NCBI RefSeq assembly: GCF_023895975.1
Contig: NZ_JALBWM010000018.1
Location: forward strand, 1 to 60,277
Source: Microbulbifer okhotskensis
GTDB taxonomy: Bacteria > Pseudomonadota > Gammaproteobacteria > Pseudomonadales > Cellvibrionaceae
DNA: 60,277 nt
Reading direction: 5' to 3'
Shown here: piece after piece, positions 32,531 to 41,645 of the stretch
Layout of the letters: every line of letters starts with the position of its first letter
How positions within the stretch are numbered: the stretch's first letter is position 1
Made by a program: the position numbers and the translations under genes
Notes under the pieces: model-generated
What the model was told of the DNA's origin: nothing
What the model saw: the letters and a program-made list of their open reading frames with translations, nothing else
Database searches by the model: none

Positions 32531-33556
32531 TTATTCGACTGTCAGGAAGAAGTGATTTCGGTGTGGAAAGAGAGCAAATTGCCCTCCAGTATGTATAAAG
32601 ACCAGATTATCCACCCCTTGGTAATTTCCCTGTTGCAGTTCTTGCAACAGGCCGTGAAATGCCTTGCCTGTATACACTGGATCAAGAAGGATTCCTTCCA
32701 AACGCGCCAGCTCCTCAATAGTCTGATACACCTCCACTCCCGCAAGTCCGTAACCGGGGCCCCTATAATCATCATTGATCAACACACTAAGGAAATTCAG
32801 GTCCAACGGGTTACCAGTCAACTCCATCCAGTGTGCTATATCCTCACGGATTTTTTTTTGGAGGTAAGCGGAATTTTGACAAACTGCATAACCTGTCACT
32901 CTCGTTTGCAGCCCCAGTAAATGGCAGCCTAGGGTTAAGCCTGCTTGAGTACCACCACTACCTGTGGCGCACACAATATGGCTTGGCTCAAACCTCTGTT
33001 CAGCGCAATCGTTAATCAATTCCTCAGAAGCCGATATATAACCCCAGATACCATGACCATCACTTGCGCCGGTGGGAATACAAAATGGTTTATCCCCATG
33101 AGATTGATAGACCTCACTCCATTTTTCGAACAATTGCTCCAGATCACGGGAGTACTCTTCATCTGGGTATACGGCCACCTCAGCTCCAGCCAGTTTATCC
33201 AGTAAAAGGTTTCCATCCAGCTCGCCAGGGTCTTTGCCTCTGAGAATCAGCTGAACCTTCATTCCCAGACGCGCGCCCACCAGCGCAGTTGCTCGGCAAT
33301 GATTGGACTGAATACCACCACAGGTAATTAATACATTCGCCCCGCTTCCTTGAGCCTTAGCCATGACAAACTCAAGCTTGCGTAACTTATTACCTGACAT
33401 CCCGGACTCTGTGAGGTCATCTCTTTTTACCCAGATCCTAGGTCCACGAGAAGGAAGTGAATAGCGCTCACTGATACGATCGAGTGGCTGGAGGGGCGTA
33501 GGCAGGTTTGCCAGACTTAGGTGATCGGGCAGCTCTATCGGTAATCTCTTGGGCAT
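32531..33556 (-). CDS. PLP-dependent D-cysteine desulfhydrase / ACC deaminase-like
   Basis: Fold-type II PLP enzyme, 341 residues from ATG 33556 (GGAG 6-7 nt upstream; an ATG 4 codons earlier lacks one). The PLP Lys is expected at residue 57 in ESGMSGNKLRKLEF. The sequence has TCGGIQSNHCRATALVGARL and CATGSGGTQAGLTLG, as in DcyD. It cleaves D-cysteine to pyruvate, sulfide and ammonia, or deaminates 1-aminocyclopropane-1-carboxylate; the two cannot be separated by eye. Close to the amino-acid symporter and an OsmC gene. Confidence 0.85.
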   Translation of the reverse strand: MPKRLPIELPDHLSLANLPTPLQPLDRISERYSLPSRGPRIWVKRDDLTESGMSGNKLRKLEFVMAKAQGSGANVLITCGGIQSNHCRATALVGARLGMKVQLILRGKDPGELDGNLLLDKLAGAEVAVYPDEEYSRDLEQLFEKWSEVYQSHGDKPFCIPTGASDGHGIWGYISASEELINDCAEQRFEPSHIVCATGSGGTQAGLTLGCHLLGLQTRVTGYAVCQNSAYLQKKIREDIAHWMELTGNPLDLNFLSVLINDDYRGPGYGLAGVEVYQTIEELARLEGILLDPVYTGKAFHGLLQELQQGNYQGVDNLVFIHTGGQFALFPHRNHFFLTVE

Positions 33557-33638
33557 AGCGAGCTCCATTTTTGTGAATTCGTCAACAACGCAAGAGATCG
33601 AGAACTACTTCCTCTTCACCTGTGAGCACCGCTGGGCT

Positions 33639-34232
33639 TCAAGGTTCGTTATATATCAGGGTCATTTCAGTGGGCACTGCATTTATTGCAAGTTGAAACC
33701 CCATACAAGCGGCCCGACAGGCGGTCACCATTTGCTCAATGATATCCCTCGGCTCTTCTGACTGCACATACACAAACGTGTCAATACCCTCACAAACCCC
33801 TTTGCGGGGCTCTTGATCCTCTGGACTCTGCATGTTGTCAATTTCAGCCTTAAAGCGTACCTGCTGCTCCAGGCGCACATTCTTAACTTTTAGCTTAGCC
33901 GTATTAATATAAAAAGAGATATGACTGAGAAAGCAGAACGCAATTCCTGCTGAGAGATAATCCAGTGGCGCTGGTGCGTTGTCCGTACCACCAATAACAC
34001 TACCCTCGTCACATCGCAGTTCAAATGCCCCGCAGCCCGGCACATTGGCCTGCACAGTGCCTATTTTCAGAAATCCGCCGTTCGGGGAGTTTTCAGCTGA
34101 AAGGTTTACCTGAAAGTGAAAGCTCCCCTCATCCCTCCACGGCTCCTCCACCTTAATTTTTGACAGTGCTGGAAGGGCACTGACCTTTCTGACAATAGTG
34201 ACATCTTCTGCTTTTTTACCAGTATCCGACAT
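33639..34232 (-). CDS. OsmC-family protein
   Basis: 197 residues. OsmC proteins reduce organic hydroperoxides with two Cys; here AGIAFCFLSHIS (near 98-109) and MVTACRAACMGFQ (near 168-180) provide them. The N-terminus is longer than in Ohr and has a different pattern, so it is a side branch (often near sulfur enzymes). The gene precedes the D-cysteine desulfhydrase gene on the same strand, with a gap of about 80 bases. Ribosome site AGGTAGG before ATG 34232. Confidence 0.85.
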   Translation of the reverse strand: MSDTGKKAEDVTIVRKVSALPALSKIKVEEPWRDEGSFHFQVNLSAENSPNGGFLKIGTVQANVPGCGAFELRCDEGSVIGGTDNAPAPLDYLSAGIAFCFLSHISFYINTAKLKVKNVRLEQQVRFKAEIDNMQSPEDQEPRKGVCEGIDTFVYVQSEEPRDIIEQMVTACRAACMGFQLAINAVPTEMTLIYNEP

Positions 34233-34305
34233 AGCTGCCTACCTGAGACTATTTATCAACTGACAAGGATTAGCCCACCTCATTACATAAAAATTACAGC
34301 AATAA

Positions 34306-34331
34306 AAAAGCCCGGCAGTTGCCAGGCTTTT
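34306..34331 (-). terminator. terminator of yajC
   Basis: On the minus strand AAAAGCCTGGC-AACT-GCCGGGCTTTTTT, a strong hairpin with T-run 37 bases past the yajC stop. Confidence 0.85.
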
Positions 34332-34367
34332 GGGTCGGATAACTACAAGGTCATATCCTGCGAGCGG

Positions 34368-34700
34368 CTAGATCTTTTTGATCGTGCCCTTCGGTAATAC
34401 TGCGTGTACAGATACCTTCTGAAATTTGAGGGACATATTGTCCGCCACTTCCAGCACGATGTAGTCTTCGTCCACTTTGTCTACGCGGCCCAGCATTCCA
34501 CTAGTCATCACAACTTCATCACCCTTTTTCAGTCCGCCAACCAGCTCCTGGTGCTCTTTCTGACGCTTGCGTTGAGGGCGAATAATGAAAAACCACATAA
34601 ACGCAAAAAGTCCTGCGAACATCAGCAGGGTTATCATCGGGTTACCCTGCGAAGCGGGCGCTGCTTGCTGTGCCATCGCAGAGGGAATAAAAAAGCTCAT
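34368..34700 (-). CDS. yajC: Sec translocon accessory subunit YajC
   Basis: About 110 residues from ATG 34700 (GAGG about 9 nt upstream; a TTG four codons earlier is less likely). One transmembrane helix (about 22-43, TLLMFAGLFAFMWFF) followed by IRPQRKRQKEHQELV and the conserved basic cytoplasmic domain GDEVVMTSGMLGRV. Part of the SecDF-YajC complex at the inner membrane. No secD, secF or tgt next to it, unlike the usual queA-tgt-yajC-secDF order. Confidence 0.93.
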   Translation of the reverse strand: MSFFIPSAMAQQAAPASQGNPMITLLMFAGLFAFMWFFIIRPQRKRQKEHQELVGGLKKGDEVVMTSGMLGRVDKVDEDYIVLEVADNMSLKFQKVSVHAVLPKGTIKKI

Positions 34701-34811
34701 GCAAAACCTCAAAGAGTCAGCCTATAAAATTGCCGCCAACTCTAACGGGTTTATTCCGCTGAGGCAACGGATCGGGCCGATCCCGCAAGAACCGACCAAC
34801 CCAATCCATAC

Positions 34812-35258
34812 TCAGAACCGTTGGCGGACCTGCCGGCGATAGCCAGTAGGAGACATTCCTGTCCAGCGTTTAAAAGCGCTGGTAAAGCTGGTTCGATCAG
34901 AGAAATCTAAAATTCTGGAGATCCCATCGACACTCAACGCAGTGTCTTTGAGGAAGTGCACTGCATGGCGGAAGCGCACGTGGTCACGCAGGGATGCAAA
35001 ACTGAGGTTATGCTCCTGCAGACGACGTTGCAGAGTCCGGGTGGACATACTTAAGTCGGACGCTACCGGGCGAATAGCGAGAGAGGCCTTACCGATACGC
35101 TGCTCCAGCACATCAATTACCCGGGCGGCAATGCCAAAGCTAGTCGCCTCCGGTGGGGCCAGCAGCTGGTCGAGAATATTCGGGTCTCCGGATATTCTGG
35201 CCTGCTGAAGTGATTTATCTTCAGAGAGCGAAGTCTGGTCGGGCTGAGTATGGTTCAT
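34812..35258 (-). CDS. HTH-only AraC-family regulator
   Basis: 148 residues containing essentially only the C-terminal AraC/XylS double-HTH domain (about 50-145): SDLSMSTRTLQRRLQEHNLS, then ILDFSDRTSFTSAFKRWTGM. The usual 150-residue ligand or dimerisation domain is absent; the N-terminus (MNHTQPDQTSLSEDKS) is polar and unlike one. A good AAGGAG precedes the ATG at 35258. Single gene; target unknown. It could be a truncated regulator or a genuine one-domain form (like MarA/SoxS). Confidence 0.85.
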   Translation of the reverse strand: MNHTQPDQTSLSEDKSLQQARISGDPNILDQLLAPPEATSFGIAARVIDVLEQRIGKASLAIRPVASDLSMSTRTLQRRLQEHNLSFASLRDHVRFRHAVHFLKDTALSVDGISRILDFSDRTSFTSAFKRWTGMSPTGYRRQVRQRF

Positions 35259-35676
35259 CGAGCTGCTCCTTTTGAGTTCCGTGAGCCGCAGTTATTTTTC
35301 TATGTCCGCATCCAGCGAATCCCGTTTTCCCCTGCCCACACCAATACATCATCAACTTCGGCGGACGACTGCGTGATGCGGGATGCACCAAAAACAAACA
35401 TCGAATCCTTCACAGAGATATACAATTTTTAAACTTACCGCCCCGGCAATTCCCGCAGAGAGATTCTCTCTAGCCGGCGCACCTTTCCTTTACAACTGCC
35501 AGTATAGACCAAGAATTAAGAAAGCAAGGGACGACAGTGCTTTTTTTCATCTTATAGTGGCTCAAGGGACAAAAATCCTTGCTTCCCGTACTCGCTTGTC
35601 GGCCTCAAGTCCGGAAATCCGGGGGCTGCAGTCGGCCAACTATCGACCACCACCCTGCCCCCACTGAGTCTGGCAA
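35259..35676. other. gene-free spacer
   Basis: About 420 bases between the AraC-type gene and bcp. Should hold the araC-type promoter. I found no terminator with T-run for the flanking genes nor a plausible small protein. Confidence 0.45.
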
Positions 35677-36153
35677 TTAATCCAGATTCTCGCCAATCCA
35701 ATTCAACACATCAACGTCATGGGTTTTGGTTTTCACCTTGTCCACAATATGGCGAAGACGTCCGCTCTTATCGATGATAAAGGTCGTTCGCAAAAGGCCC
35801 ATGTATTCACGACCCATAAATTTCTTCAGCCCCCAACAGCCATATTTGTCTGCAATCTTGTGATCCTCATCCGACAACAAATCAAAATTAAGTTCGTACT
35901 TATCAATAAAGCGCTGCAACTTGGCTTCAGGATCAGGGCTCACACCAAGTACAATCGTACTTGTTTTTGCGAAATCTGCCGCGCTATCGCGAATCCCACA
36001 TGCTTGGGTCGTACAACCGGGGGTTAGTGCTTTCGGGTAAAAATAGAGGACGACATTACTTTTGTCGCGAAAATCCTTAAGTGACACCTTTTCACCACAT
36101 TGATTGGTCAGCGAGAAAGCCGGAGCCAAATTACCGATCTTCGGAAAAGTCAT
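35677..36153 (-). CDS. bcp: thioredoxin-dependent peroxiredoxin (Bcp/PrxQ)
   Basis: 158 residues. Reduces peroxides using the peroxidatic Cys47 and resolving Cys52 in LTPGCTTQACGIRDS, the atypical 2-Cys PrxQ pattern. The later FGPD-like region reads KYGCWGLKKFMGREYMGLLR. Cytosolic. AGGGG about 8 nt before the ATG at 36153. The DUF2244 gene lies about 80 bases upstream on the same strand. Confidence 0.93.
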   Translation of the reverse strand: MTFPKIGNLAPAFSLTNQCGEKVSLKDFRDKSNVVLYFYPKALTPGCTTQACGIRDSAADFAKTSTIVLGVSPDPEAKLQRFIDKYELNFDLLSDEDHKIADKYGCWGLKKFMGREYMGLLRTTFIIDKSGRLRHIVDKVKTKTHDVDVLNWIGENLD

Positions 36154-36235
36154 CTGATATCCCCTGTGGAACTATTGAAATGAAGCGGGGATTATATCGA
36201 AAAGTAACAAACGAGACGCCAGTTCTACGTAGAAA

Positions 36236-36757
36236 TCAGAACTGATGCAAGCGAAACACTTTCTCTTTGCGTGCACAAATACCAAAGCGATCCAACTTTT
36301 GTACCAGTTCTGCCTTCTCAGCCTCGGTAAGAAACTCTCCCACCTCAAGGCAACCCTCTGGCCCACTGAAGTTGACTATAGCCGGCTCGGTGGAGCTAGC
36401 GCCCATGCGGACAAGCACTGATAGCTTGTCTCGGTCAAACTCCCGGTGATACACCGTTTTCTGTCTCATCCCTTTGCAGCAATCCAGTATTACCTGACTT
36501 TCACTGATACGAATTACCTCCCTGCGTGTCCCATCGAGATACACATAGGTGAACAAAACCGCCAGCAGAATAATCTCAAGTCCGGCAAAAGGCAGGATCA
36601 TCCAGGCCCCAGCAAACGCAAAGGCCAGACTGATTCCAAGCGACACACCAACCAGTGAGAAAAACACCCATAGGTTACCGGAGAGGGACAGGGATTGATT
36701 GGGCTGCAACAGGATACAGGCGCAACGGGCGGTGTTGCGGCCAACTTCTGTGACCAT
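36236..36757 (-). CDS. DUF2244 membrane protein
   Basis: 173 residues. Two hydrophobic helices near residues 28-70 (NLWVFFSLVGVSLGISLAFA; WMILPFAGLEIILLAVLFTY), flanked by PNQSLSLSG and a cytoplasmic C-terminal domain ending VQKLDRFGI. The pattern matches DUF2244, often linked to cytochrome oxidase genes, but no such gene is nearby. Function unknown. Confidence 0.8.
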   Translation of the reverse strand: MVTEVGRNTARCACILLQPNQSLSLSGNLWVFFSLVGVSLGISLAFAFAGAWMILPFAGLEIILLAVLFTYVYLDGTRREVIRISESQVILDCCKGMRQKTVYHREFDRDKLSVLVRMGASSTEPAIVNFSGPEGCLEVGEFLTEAEKAELVQKLDRFGICARKEKVFRLHQF

Positions 36758-36867
36758 AGCAGAAGAGTTCCGACAGACATATAACTTCAGTGTAGCGCCG
36801 ATGGCGGGAACTCACACTGAGATGCCAATCGGAAAGCTACACCTACCGAAATCACACGACAGCCAAG

Positions 36868-36896
36868 AAAAAAACCCGCACAAAGTGCGGGTTTTT
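36868..36896. terminator. bidirectional terminator downstream of mdh
   Basis: AAAAAACCCGCAC-AAA-GTGCGGGTTTTT, a perfect hairpin with U-runs either way, 39 bases past the mdh stop. Confidence 0.92.
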
Positions 36897-36934
36897 CAGG
36901 ATGTTGGGCAAAACTGCCAGCATCTCAACTCATG

Positions 36935-37915
36935 TTACGGCAGTAGATGAGCTACAGCATCACGCTCTGCCGCCAATTCCTGCTCGGTAGCAATCATTTT
37001 TTCACGGGAGAAGTCGTTGATTTCAACGCCTTGTACAATTTCCCAGTCGCCACCTTTGCAGGTGCATGGGAAGGAATAAATCAAACCTTCTTGAATGCCG
37101 TAGGAACCATCGCTAAAGATAGCCATGCTAGTCCAATCGCCTTCCGCAGTACCCAGCGCCCAATCACGCATATGGTCGATGGCCGCGTTTGCAGCGGAAG
37201 CTGCAGAGGAAGCGCCACGCGCCTTAATGATCGCTGCTCCGCGCTGTTGCACAGTCGGTATGAAATCATTTGCGTACCAATCCTGCTCCACTTTGTCCAT
37301 CGCTGCGGTACCAGCAACTTTCACTTGGTGAAGATCCGGGTACTGGGTGGAAGAGTGGTTGCCCCAAATCGTCATATGAGTGATGTCATTGACGCTGGAA
37401 TCAGTTTTGTTAGCCAGCTGGGACAGGGCGCGGTTGTGATCCAGGCGAGTCATCGCGGTAAAGTTACGCGGGTCCAGATCTGGAGCATTACGCTGAGCAA
37501 TCAGGGCATTGGTGTTAGCTGGGTTGCCAACGACCAATACTTTCACGTCACGAGAAGCAACGTCGTTCAGGGCTTTGCCCTGTGCAGAGAAGATTGCAGC
37601 GTTGGCTTCCAACAGATCCTTGCGTTCCATACCCGGTCCACGAGGACGAGCACCTACGAGCAGAGCGTAGTCAGCATCTTTGAATGCAACGGTAGCATCA
37701 TCGGACTGAACAATACCCGCGAGCAGCGGGAAAGCGCAATCTTCTAGCTCCATAGAAACGCCTTTCAGCGCTTCCAGTGCCGGTGTAATTTCCAGCAATT
37801 GCAGAATAACCGGTTGATCTTTACCCAGCATTTCGCCAGAAGCAATGCGGAACAGCAGCGAATAGCTAATCTGACCGGCAGCGCCGGTAACAGCAACACG
37901 AACAGGTGCTTTCAC
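36935..37915 (-). CDS. mdh: malate dehydrogenase
   Basis: NAD-dependent malate/oxaloacetate interconversion, linking the TCA cycle and glyoxylate shunt. From GTG 37915 (with GAGGGAG upstream) 326 residues, the length of the cytosolic-type enzymes; the frame runs on upstream to 37966 but that part contains the promoter. NAD fold [20 protein letters not shown], active-site loop [14 protein letters not shown], and the catalytic His in [18 protein letters not shown]. Highly biased codon use. Confidence 0.96.
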   Translation of the reverse strand: MKAPVRVAVTGAAGQISYSLLFRIASGEMLGKDQPVILQLLEITPALEALKGVSMELEDCAFPLLAGIVQSDDATVAFKDADYALLVGARPRGPGMERKDLLEANAAIFSAQGKALNDVASRDVKVLVVGNPANTNALIAQRNAPDLDPRNFTAMTRLDHNRALSQLANKTDSSVNDITHMTIWGNHSSTQYPDLHQVKVAGTAAMDKVEQDWYANDFIPTVQQRGAAIIKARGASSAASAANAAIDHMRDWALGTAEGDWTSMAIFSDGSYGIQEGLIYSFPCTCKGGDWEIVQGVEINDFSREKMIATEQELAAERDAVAHLLP

Positions 37916-37945
37916 GATAGTTCTCCCTCGTTTGTAAGCGGCCGC

Positions 37946-37951
37946 ATTATA
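37946..37951 (-). promoter_or_regulatory. -10 box of the mdh promoter
   Basis: A consensus TATAAT on the minus strand, 30 bases upstream of the GTG start of mdh. No good -35 at 17 bp, so activation or an AT-rich upstream element may help. It also argues against the longer mdh frame. Confidence 0.6.
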
Positions 37952-38048
37952 GGGCCTAACGAGCAAATTTCACCTTACACAGGCAAAATACCGGCTCAAT
38001 TTGTAGAACAAAATCTTTCAGACTGTAATAGACACTCACAGCGAGTGG

Positions 38049-38675
38049 TTATGCCAGTGCTAAATCACGGTAGCGCTCCTGTAGGGCTGCGTAGACCTGA
38101 TCACTATAATCGGTAGCAGCCGAGTCCAGCAGGCTGGTAATTTCAGCCAAGTGCTCATTATCTTCGCGCCCTGCCCAGTTTTTTATATAACTGCCATCTT
38201 TATAGCCGTTATCCTGACGGAATCGATTGAGTACGTTTTTACCAACATAACGTTGGTACAACTCAGCGAAAGTCATTTCGACATCGGCCAATAATTGAGC
38301 AAAACCAATAAGATCAAATTGCTTGCCGGCCAATGTATTCAGGGTGAAAGATTCGAGATTCTCACGAAAATCACCTGGAGCCCGTCGGGCGCTTTCCAAT
38401 TCCAAAAGCATGGTTTCCGATACTTGCTGTGGCGACCCCTGCTGCAACTCCAGGCTTAACCCAAAGTGCCAAATATCCACTAGTTCAAGTTTAACTTGAT
38501 CCATTTCAGGCTGCTGCTTTTTCCACCACTTCCATCCGTAGTGGTCTAAAAGCTCTGCACTCTCAACCCAAATTGCTCGATACCAAGCAAAGTTTTGCGC
38601 GCGCCAATTTTCATTAACGACGGTGTTAATGTCATCTTGCAGAGTCAGCATGACCTGCAGCTGCTGCTTAATCAT
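38049..38675 (-). CDS. all-alpha dUTP diphosphatase (dimeric dUTPase)
   Basis: About 208 residues from ATG 38675 (MIKQQLQVMLTLQDDIN). The helical NTP-pyrophosphatase pattern is evident: ENWRAQNFAWYRAIWVESAE, then LELVDIWHFGLSLELQQG with the metal-binding Glu/Asp, and a later YVGKNVLNRFRQDNGYKDG. It hydrolyses dUTP to dUMP, keeping uracil out of DNA. It follows tatD within 30 bases on the same strand, near thymidylate kinase, so the local theme is dTMP metabolism. Other starts at 38684 or 38702 (TTG) are possible. Confidence 0.85.
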   Translation of the reverse strand: MIKQQLQVMLTLQDDINTVVNENWRAQNFAWYRAIWVESAELLDHYGWKWWKKQQPEMDQVKLELVDIWHFGLSLELQQGSPQQVSETMLLELESARRAPGDFRENLESFTLNTLAGKQFDLIGFAQLLADVEMTFAELYQRYVGKNVLNRFRQDNGYKDGSYIKNWAGREDNEHLAEITSLLDSAATDYSDQVYAALQERYRDLALA

Positions 38676-38698
38676 AGGGTACATCCAAAAGGCCCGGA

Positions 38699-39475
38699 TC
38701 AAACCGCCCGGGGGAATAATCTGAAAAAGTTCTCTGAAGTAATTTCAGCCAACTGCTCGTAAGGAATACCTCGAAGCTCAGCGACATACTCTGCCACTTC
38801 GCGTACGTAGGCCGGGATATTGGGCTTGCCTCGGTAAGGCACAGGGGCCAAATAAGGGGAGTCAGTCTCAACCAACAAGCGATCCAAAGGTAACTTGCGC
38901 GCAACATCCCTTAATTCTTCGGCATTTTTAAACGTGACGATGCCAGAAAGGGAAATATAGTAATTGAGATCCAGAGCCGCCTTAGCCATTTCCCAATTTT
39001 CTGTAAAGCAATGAAGAACACCGGCGGTTCTTGTATCACCGTGCTCTTTAATCAACGCAATAGTATCTTCCCGCGCATCTCGCGTATGGACTATTACTGG
39101 AAGCTCAGTACGCCCTGCTGCTTGCAAGTGAGCGATAAAACTCTGCTGCTGAACCTCCCGGGTTTCAGTACTGTAGTAATAGTCCAAGCCGGTCTCCCCC
39201 AGTGCCACGACACCAGGCCGGCTCGCCATTTCTATCAACTGGTCAACACCCGCCATACCAGAGTCAACATCTAACGGGTGTACGCCAACCGAACAAACCA
39301 CATCCTGGTAACGAGCTGCAATATCCACTACCGCATTTGCATTTTCCAGGCTGATACCGACACAAAGAAATTTGCCTACACCGCGACTGCGAGCAAGCTC
39401 CAGCACGGCATCCAAATCGCCATCAAATTTATCGAGTTTAAGTCTGTCCAGATGACAGTGAGAATCTACAAGCAT
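38699..39475 (-). CDS. tatD: TatD-family metal-dependent DNase
   Basis: 258 residues. Amidohydrolase-type barrel starting MLVDSHCHLDRLKLDKFDGD with the metal HxH, then GETGLDYYYS, PVIVHTRDA and TDSPYLAPVPYRGKPNIPAY. Closest to YcfH; cleaves 3' ends of DNA and may help repair. It sits in the holB-pilZ-tatD block conserved in pseudomonads. The start at ATG 39475 has no clear ribosome site but is 7 bases after the pilZ stop, suggesting coupling. Confidence 0.93.
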   Translation of the reverse strand: MLVDSHCHLDRLKLDKFDGDLDAVLELARSRGVGKFLCVGISLENANAVVDIAARYQDVVCSVGVHPLDVDSGMAGVDQLIEMASRPGVVALGETGLDYYYSTETREVQQQSFIAHLQAAGRTELPVIVHTRDAREDTIALIKEHGDTRTAGVLHCFTENWEMAKAALDLNYYISLSGIVTFKNAEELRDVARKLPLDRLLVETDSPYLAPVPYRGKPNIPAYVREVAEYVAELRGIPYEQLAEITSENFFRLFPRAV

Positions 39476-39482
39476 TAGAGGG

Positions 39483-39836
39483 TTACAACGTATGAGTTGG
39501 GCGGCTGGATTCTAAAGTTCCCGCCAGGTAAGTTTCAATCTTGTTTTGCGCGATATTGTCCTTATCACCAAATTGAACACCAATACCTGGAGTACGATTG
39601 CCCTCGGCACCGTTTGGAGTAATCCAAATCACCTTACCTGCAACAGGGATTTTTTCCGGTTCGTCCATCAAACTCAGGAGTAAAAACACCTCATCACCAA
39701 GGCTGTATGATTTGTCTGTACTGATAAACAAGCCACCATTCTTGACGAAGGGCATATAGGCTGCATAAAGCACAGATTTATCCTGGATTTTCAGTGACAG
39801 GATGCCGTTTCTGGCACCACCTCCCATGGCTTTCAT
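39483..39836 (-). CDS. pilZ: PilZ-domain protein
   Basis: About 117 residues from ATG 39836, with GAGG upstream (a longer reading from 39848 is possible). Compact PilZ domain: ILSLKIQDKSVLYAAYMPFV, KNGGLFISTDKSYSLGDEVF and VWITPNGAEGNRTPGIGVQF. Like P. aeruginosa PilZ it lacks an obvious RxxxR c-di-GMP motif, so it may act in type IV pilus assembly without binding the nucleotide. Placed between holB and tatD, as in pseudomonads. Confidence 0.9.
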   Translation of the reverse strand: MKAMGGGARNGILSLKIQDKSVLYAAYMPFVKNGGLFISTDKSYSLGDEVFLLLSLMDEPEKIPVAGKVIWITPNGAEGNRTPGIGVQFGDKDNIAQNKIETYLAGTLESSRPTHTL

Positions 39837-39938
39837 GGACAACCTCAATGTTTCTTAATGATGCGCTAACTTATCTAAGCCAACTGCCTGTGTCCAGACA
39901 GCCAGAAAGGGACAGATGCCCTTTTGTGATGAACAACG

Positions 39939-40964
39939 TTAACTGAACAACTTTGCCCATCGGATCAACAGCTCCTCAAGGAGCAAGCGTCGATTGGGGT
40001 TTGTGGTTCCCTTCAAGCCCTTGCGCGCCTGCAGTACGTGGTCATAAAACACGAATACCGATTGCAGACTTTGCTCTCTCTCGCCCGGTATTCTCTGCAA
40101 CAACGCCATAATCTGAGTATCGCCAGTCACGTCGCAACTGCGGAAATGTAACATTTGGGTTAGCCAGTGCTGCCAAAAAAGAAGCAGTTGAGCCAGCTCA
40201 ACATTGTCCGGTGGTACTTCCCAACGCCCTGCAGTAGGCACCGCACTGGCCGTGGCCTGGGCTACAGCAATCAAATCCCGAAAGAATTGCTCTCGCACAT
40301 CTCTCGACTTTGGCTCAGCTAATTCTGCAGCCAATAACGGCGCACCACCCGCAAGATCAAGTAAGCGCTGCGCCAGCTGCTCATCCAAGCCGCTATTGCT
40401 CAGCCACTGTAATGCCATTTCTTCAGCCGGGGGCGGGAAGCCAATGGATTGGCATCGACTTTTTATCGTTGGCAGAAGCCCTGTTGGCGCATCGGTAACA
40501 AGTAAAAAAATGACCGAGGCCGCCGGCTCCTCGAGATTTTTTAGCAATGCATTGGCCGCATTGATATTCATTGATTCCGCTGGAGACAACCAAACCAGAC
40601 GAACCCCGCCGCGACCACTGGTACGCGACACAAAACTACCCAATTGCCGGATCTGCTCAACCTTTAAAGGACCACCGGGCTTTTCTGGCTCAACACGCAA
40701 AAAATCGGGATGTGAGCCCGCCATCCAAAGACGGCAATCCTTACATTCACCGCACGCCTGCCCCGCCCTGGGCTGCTTGCAGAGAGCCAGTGCAGAAAAA
40801 GCATCCGCAAATTGCCGCTTACCCAAACCCGCCGACCCCATCAATAAAAGCGCGTGGGGACAGCGCCCAGCCTGCCATTGGGTACCCAGTCGCTGCCACT
40901 GGGCACTGTGCCAAGGTAGCGGCGCCGGTATCGGTTTATGTGCAAAGGTTTCAGGCACTGACAT
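39939..40964 (-). CDS. holB: DNA polymerase III subunit delta'
   Basis: About 341 residues from ATG 40964 (GGAAG upstream). Clamp-loader AAA+ fold: PHALLLMGSAGLGKRQFADA (P-loop-like GSAGLGKR), the zinc Cys group CKQPRAGQACGECKDC, and NALLKNLEEPAASVIFLLVT; GTDAPTG-like loop then LPTIKSRCQ (sensor). Loads the sliding clamp with the gamma/tau and delta subunits. Follows tmk on the same strand. Confidence 0.93.
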   Translation of the reverse strand: MSVPETFAHKPIPAPLPWHSAQWQRLGTQWQAGRCPHALLLMGSAGLGKRQFADAFSALALCKQPRAGQACGECKDCRLWMAGSHPDFLRVEPEKPGGPLKVEQIRQLGSFVSRTSGRGGVRLVWLSPAESMNINAANALLKNLEEPAASVIFLLVTDAPTGLLPTIKSRCQSIGFPPPAEEMALQWLSNSGLDEQLAQRLLDLAGGAPLLAAELAEPKSRDVREQFFRDLIAVAQATASAVPTAGRWEVPPDNVELAQLLLFWQHWLTQMLHFRSCDVTGDTQIMALLQRIPGEREQSLQSVFVFYDHVLQARKGLKGTTNPNRRLLLEELLIRWAKLFS

Positions 40965-41024
40965 CAGCCACACTTCCTGTCATGTTGAAAATACACCCAT
41001 TGGGCAAGGTCGCACTGTTAGTAT

Positions 41025-41645
41025 TCAGAGCAGACGTTCTAATTGCCGGCCAAGCTCTTGCTGCACCCGCTCAAGGGGTTGGCTGGCATCGACAATGGCA
41101 TAGCGGGCTGGAAAAGCCTCGGCACGCTCTAGGTAGGCAGCACGTACCCGATTGAAAAATACTAAATGCTCACTCTCAAAACGATCTGCATCGCCAGTAC
41201 GGGCAGCACGCTGAAGACCAGTTTCAGGGTCGAGATCAAGCAGGAGTACCTTGTCTGGTCGCAGATTTTTCTGAACGGTCTGCTCCAGCTGCTCAATCAA
41301 AGTTCGATCCAGTTCCCGCCCTCCACCTTGGTAGGCATAGGTGGCATCGGTGAAGCGATCACAAATCACCCAGTCGCCGCGATCCAGCGCAGGAAGTATG
41401 ACTTGCGAAAGATGTTGTGCGCGAGCCGCAAACACCATTAACAATTCTGCCGTCGGGTCTACGGACTCTTTGCGCTTGGCCAGCAGTAGCTCCCGGAGTT
41501 GCTCTGCCAATGGAGTGCCCCCCGGCTCTCTGGTTTGAATAAACTTGATATTGTGTTTTTTTAACCACTCAGTGATGTAAAGTAAGTTGGTGGATTTACC
41601 AACGCCCTCCACACCCTCCAAGGTGATAAATTTGCCGTGCGACAC
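41025..41645 (-). CDS. tmk: thymidylate kinase
   Basis: 206 residues. Phosphorylates dTMP to dTDP. P-loop LEGVEGVGKSTNLLYI (8-23), the DRY-like segment WVICDRFTDATYAYQGGGRE (about 92-111) and the LID region GLQRAARTGDADRFE. The GTG start shares its G with the TAG stop of mltG (TAGTG), so translation is coupled. Confidence 0.95.
   Translation of the reverse strand: MSHGKFITLEGVEGVGKSTNLLYITEWLKKHNIKFIQTREPGGTPLAEQLRELLLAKRKESVDPTAELLMVFAARAQHLSQVILPALDRGDWVICDRFTDATYAYQGGGRELDRTLIEQLEQTVQKNLRPDKVLLLDLDPETGLQRAARTGDADRFESEHLVFFNRVRAAYLERAEAFPARYAIVDASQPLERVQQELGRQLERLL

Noticed and set aside
36947..37747. 266-residue open frame antisense to mdh
   Set aside because: Same reason: lies wholly opposite a conserved gene and has random-looking composition.
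40204..41103. 299-residue open frame opposite holB and tmk
   Set aside because: Spans parts of two well-supported genes on the other strand; low-complexity Ser/Arg/Pro-rich content.
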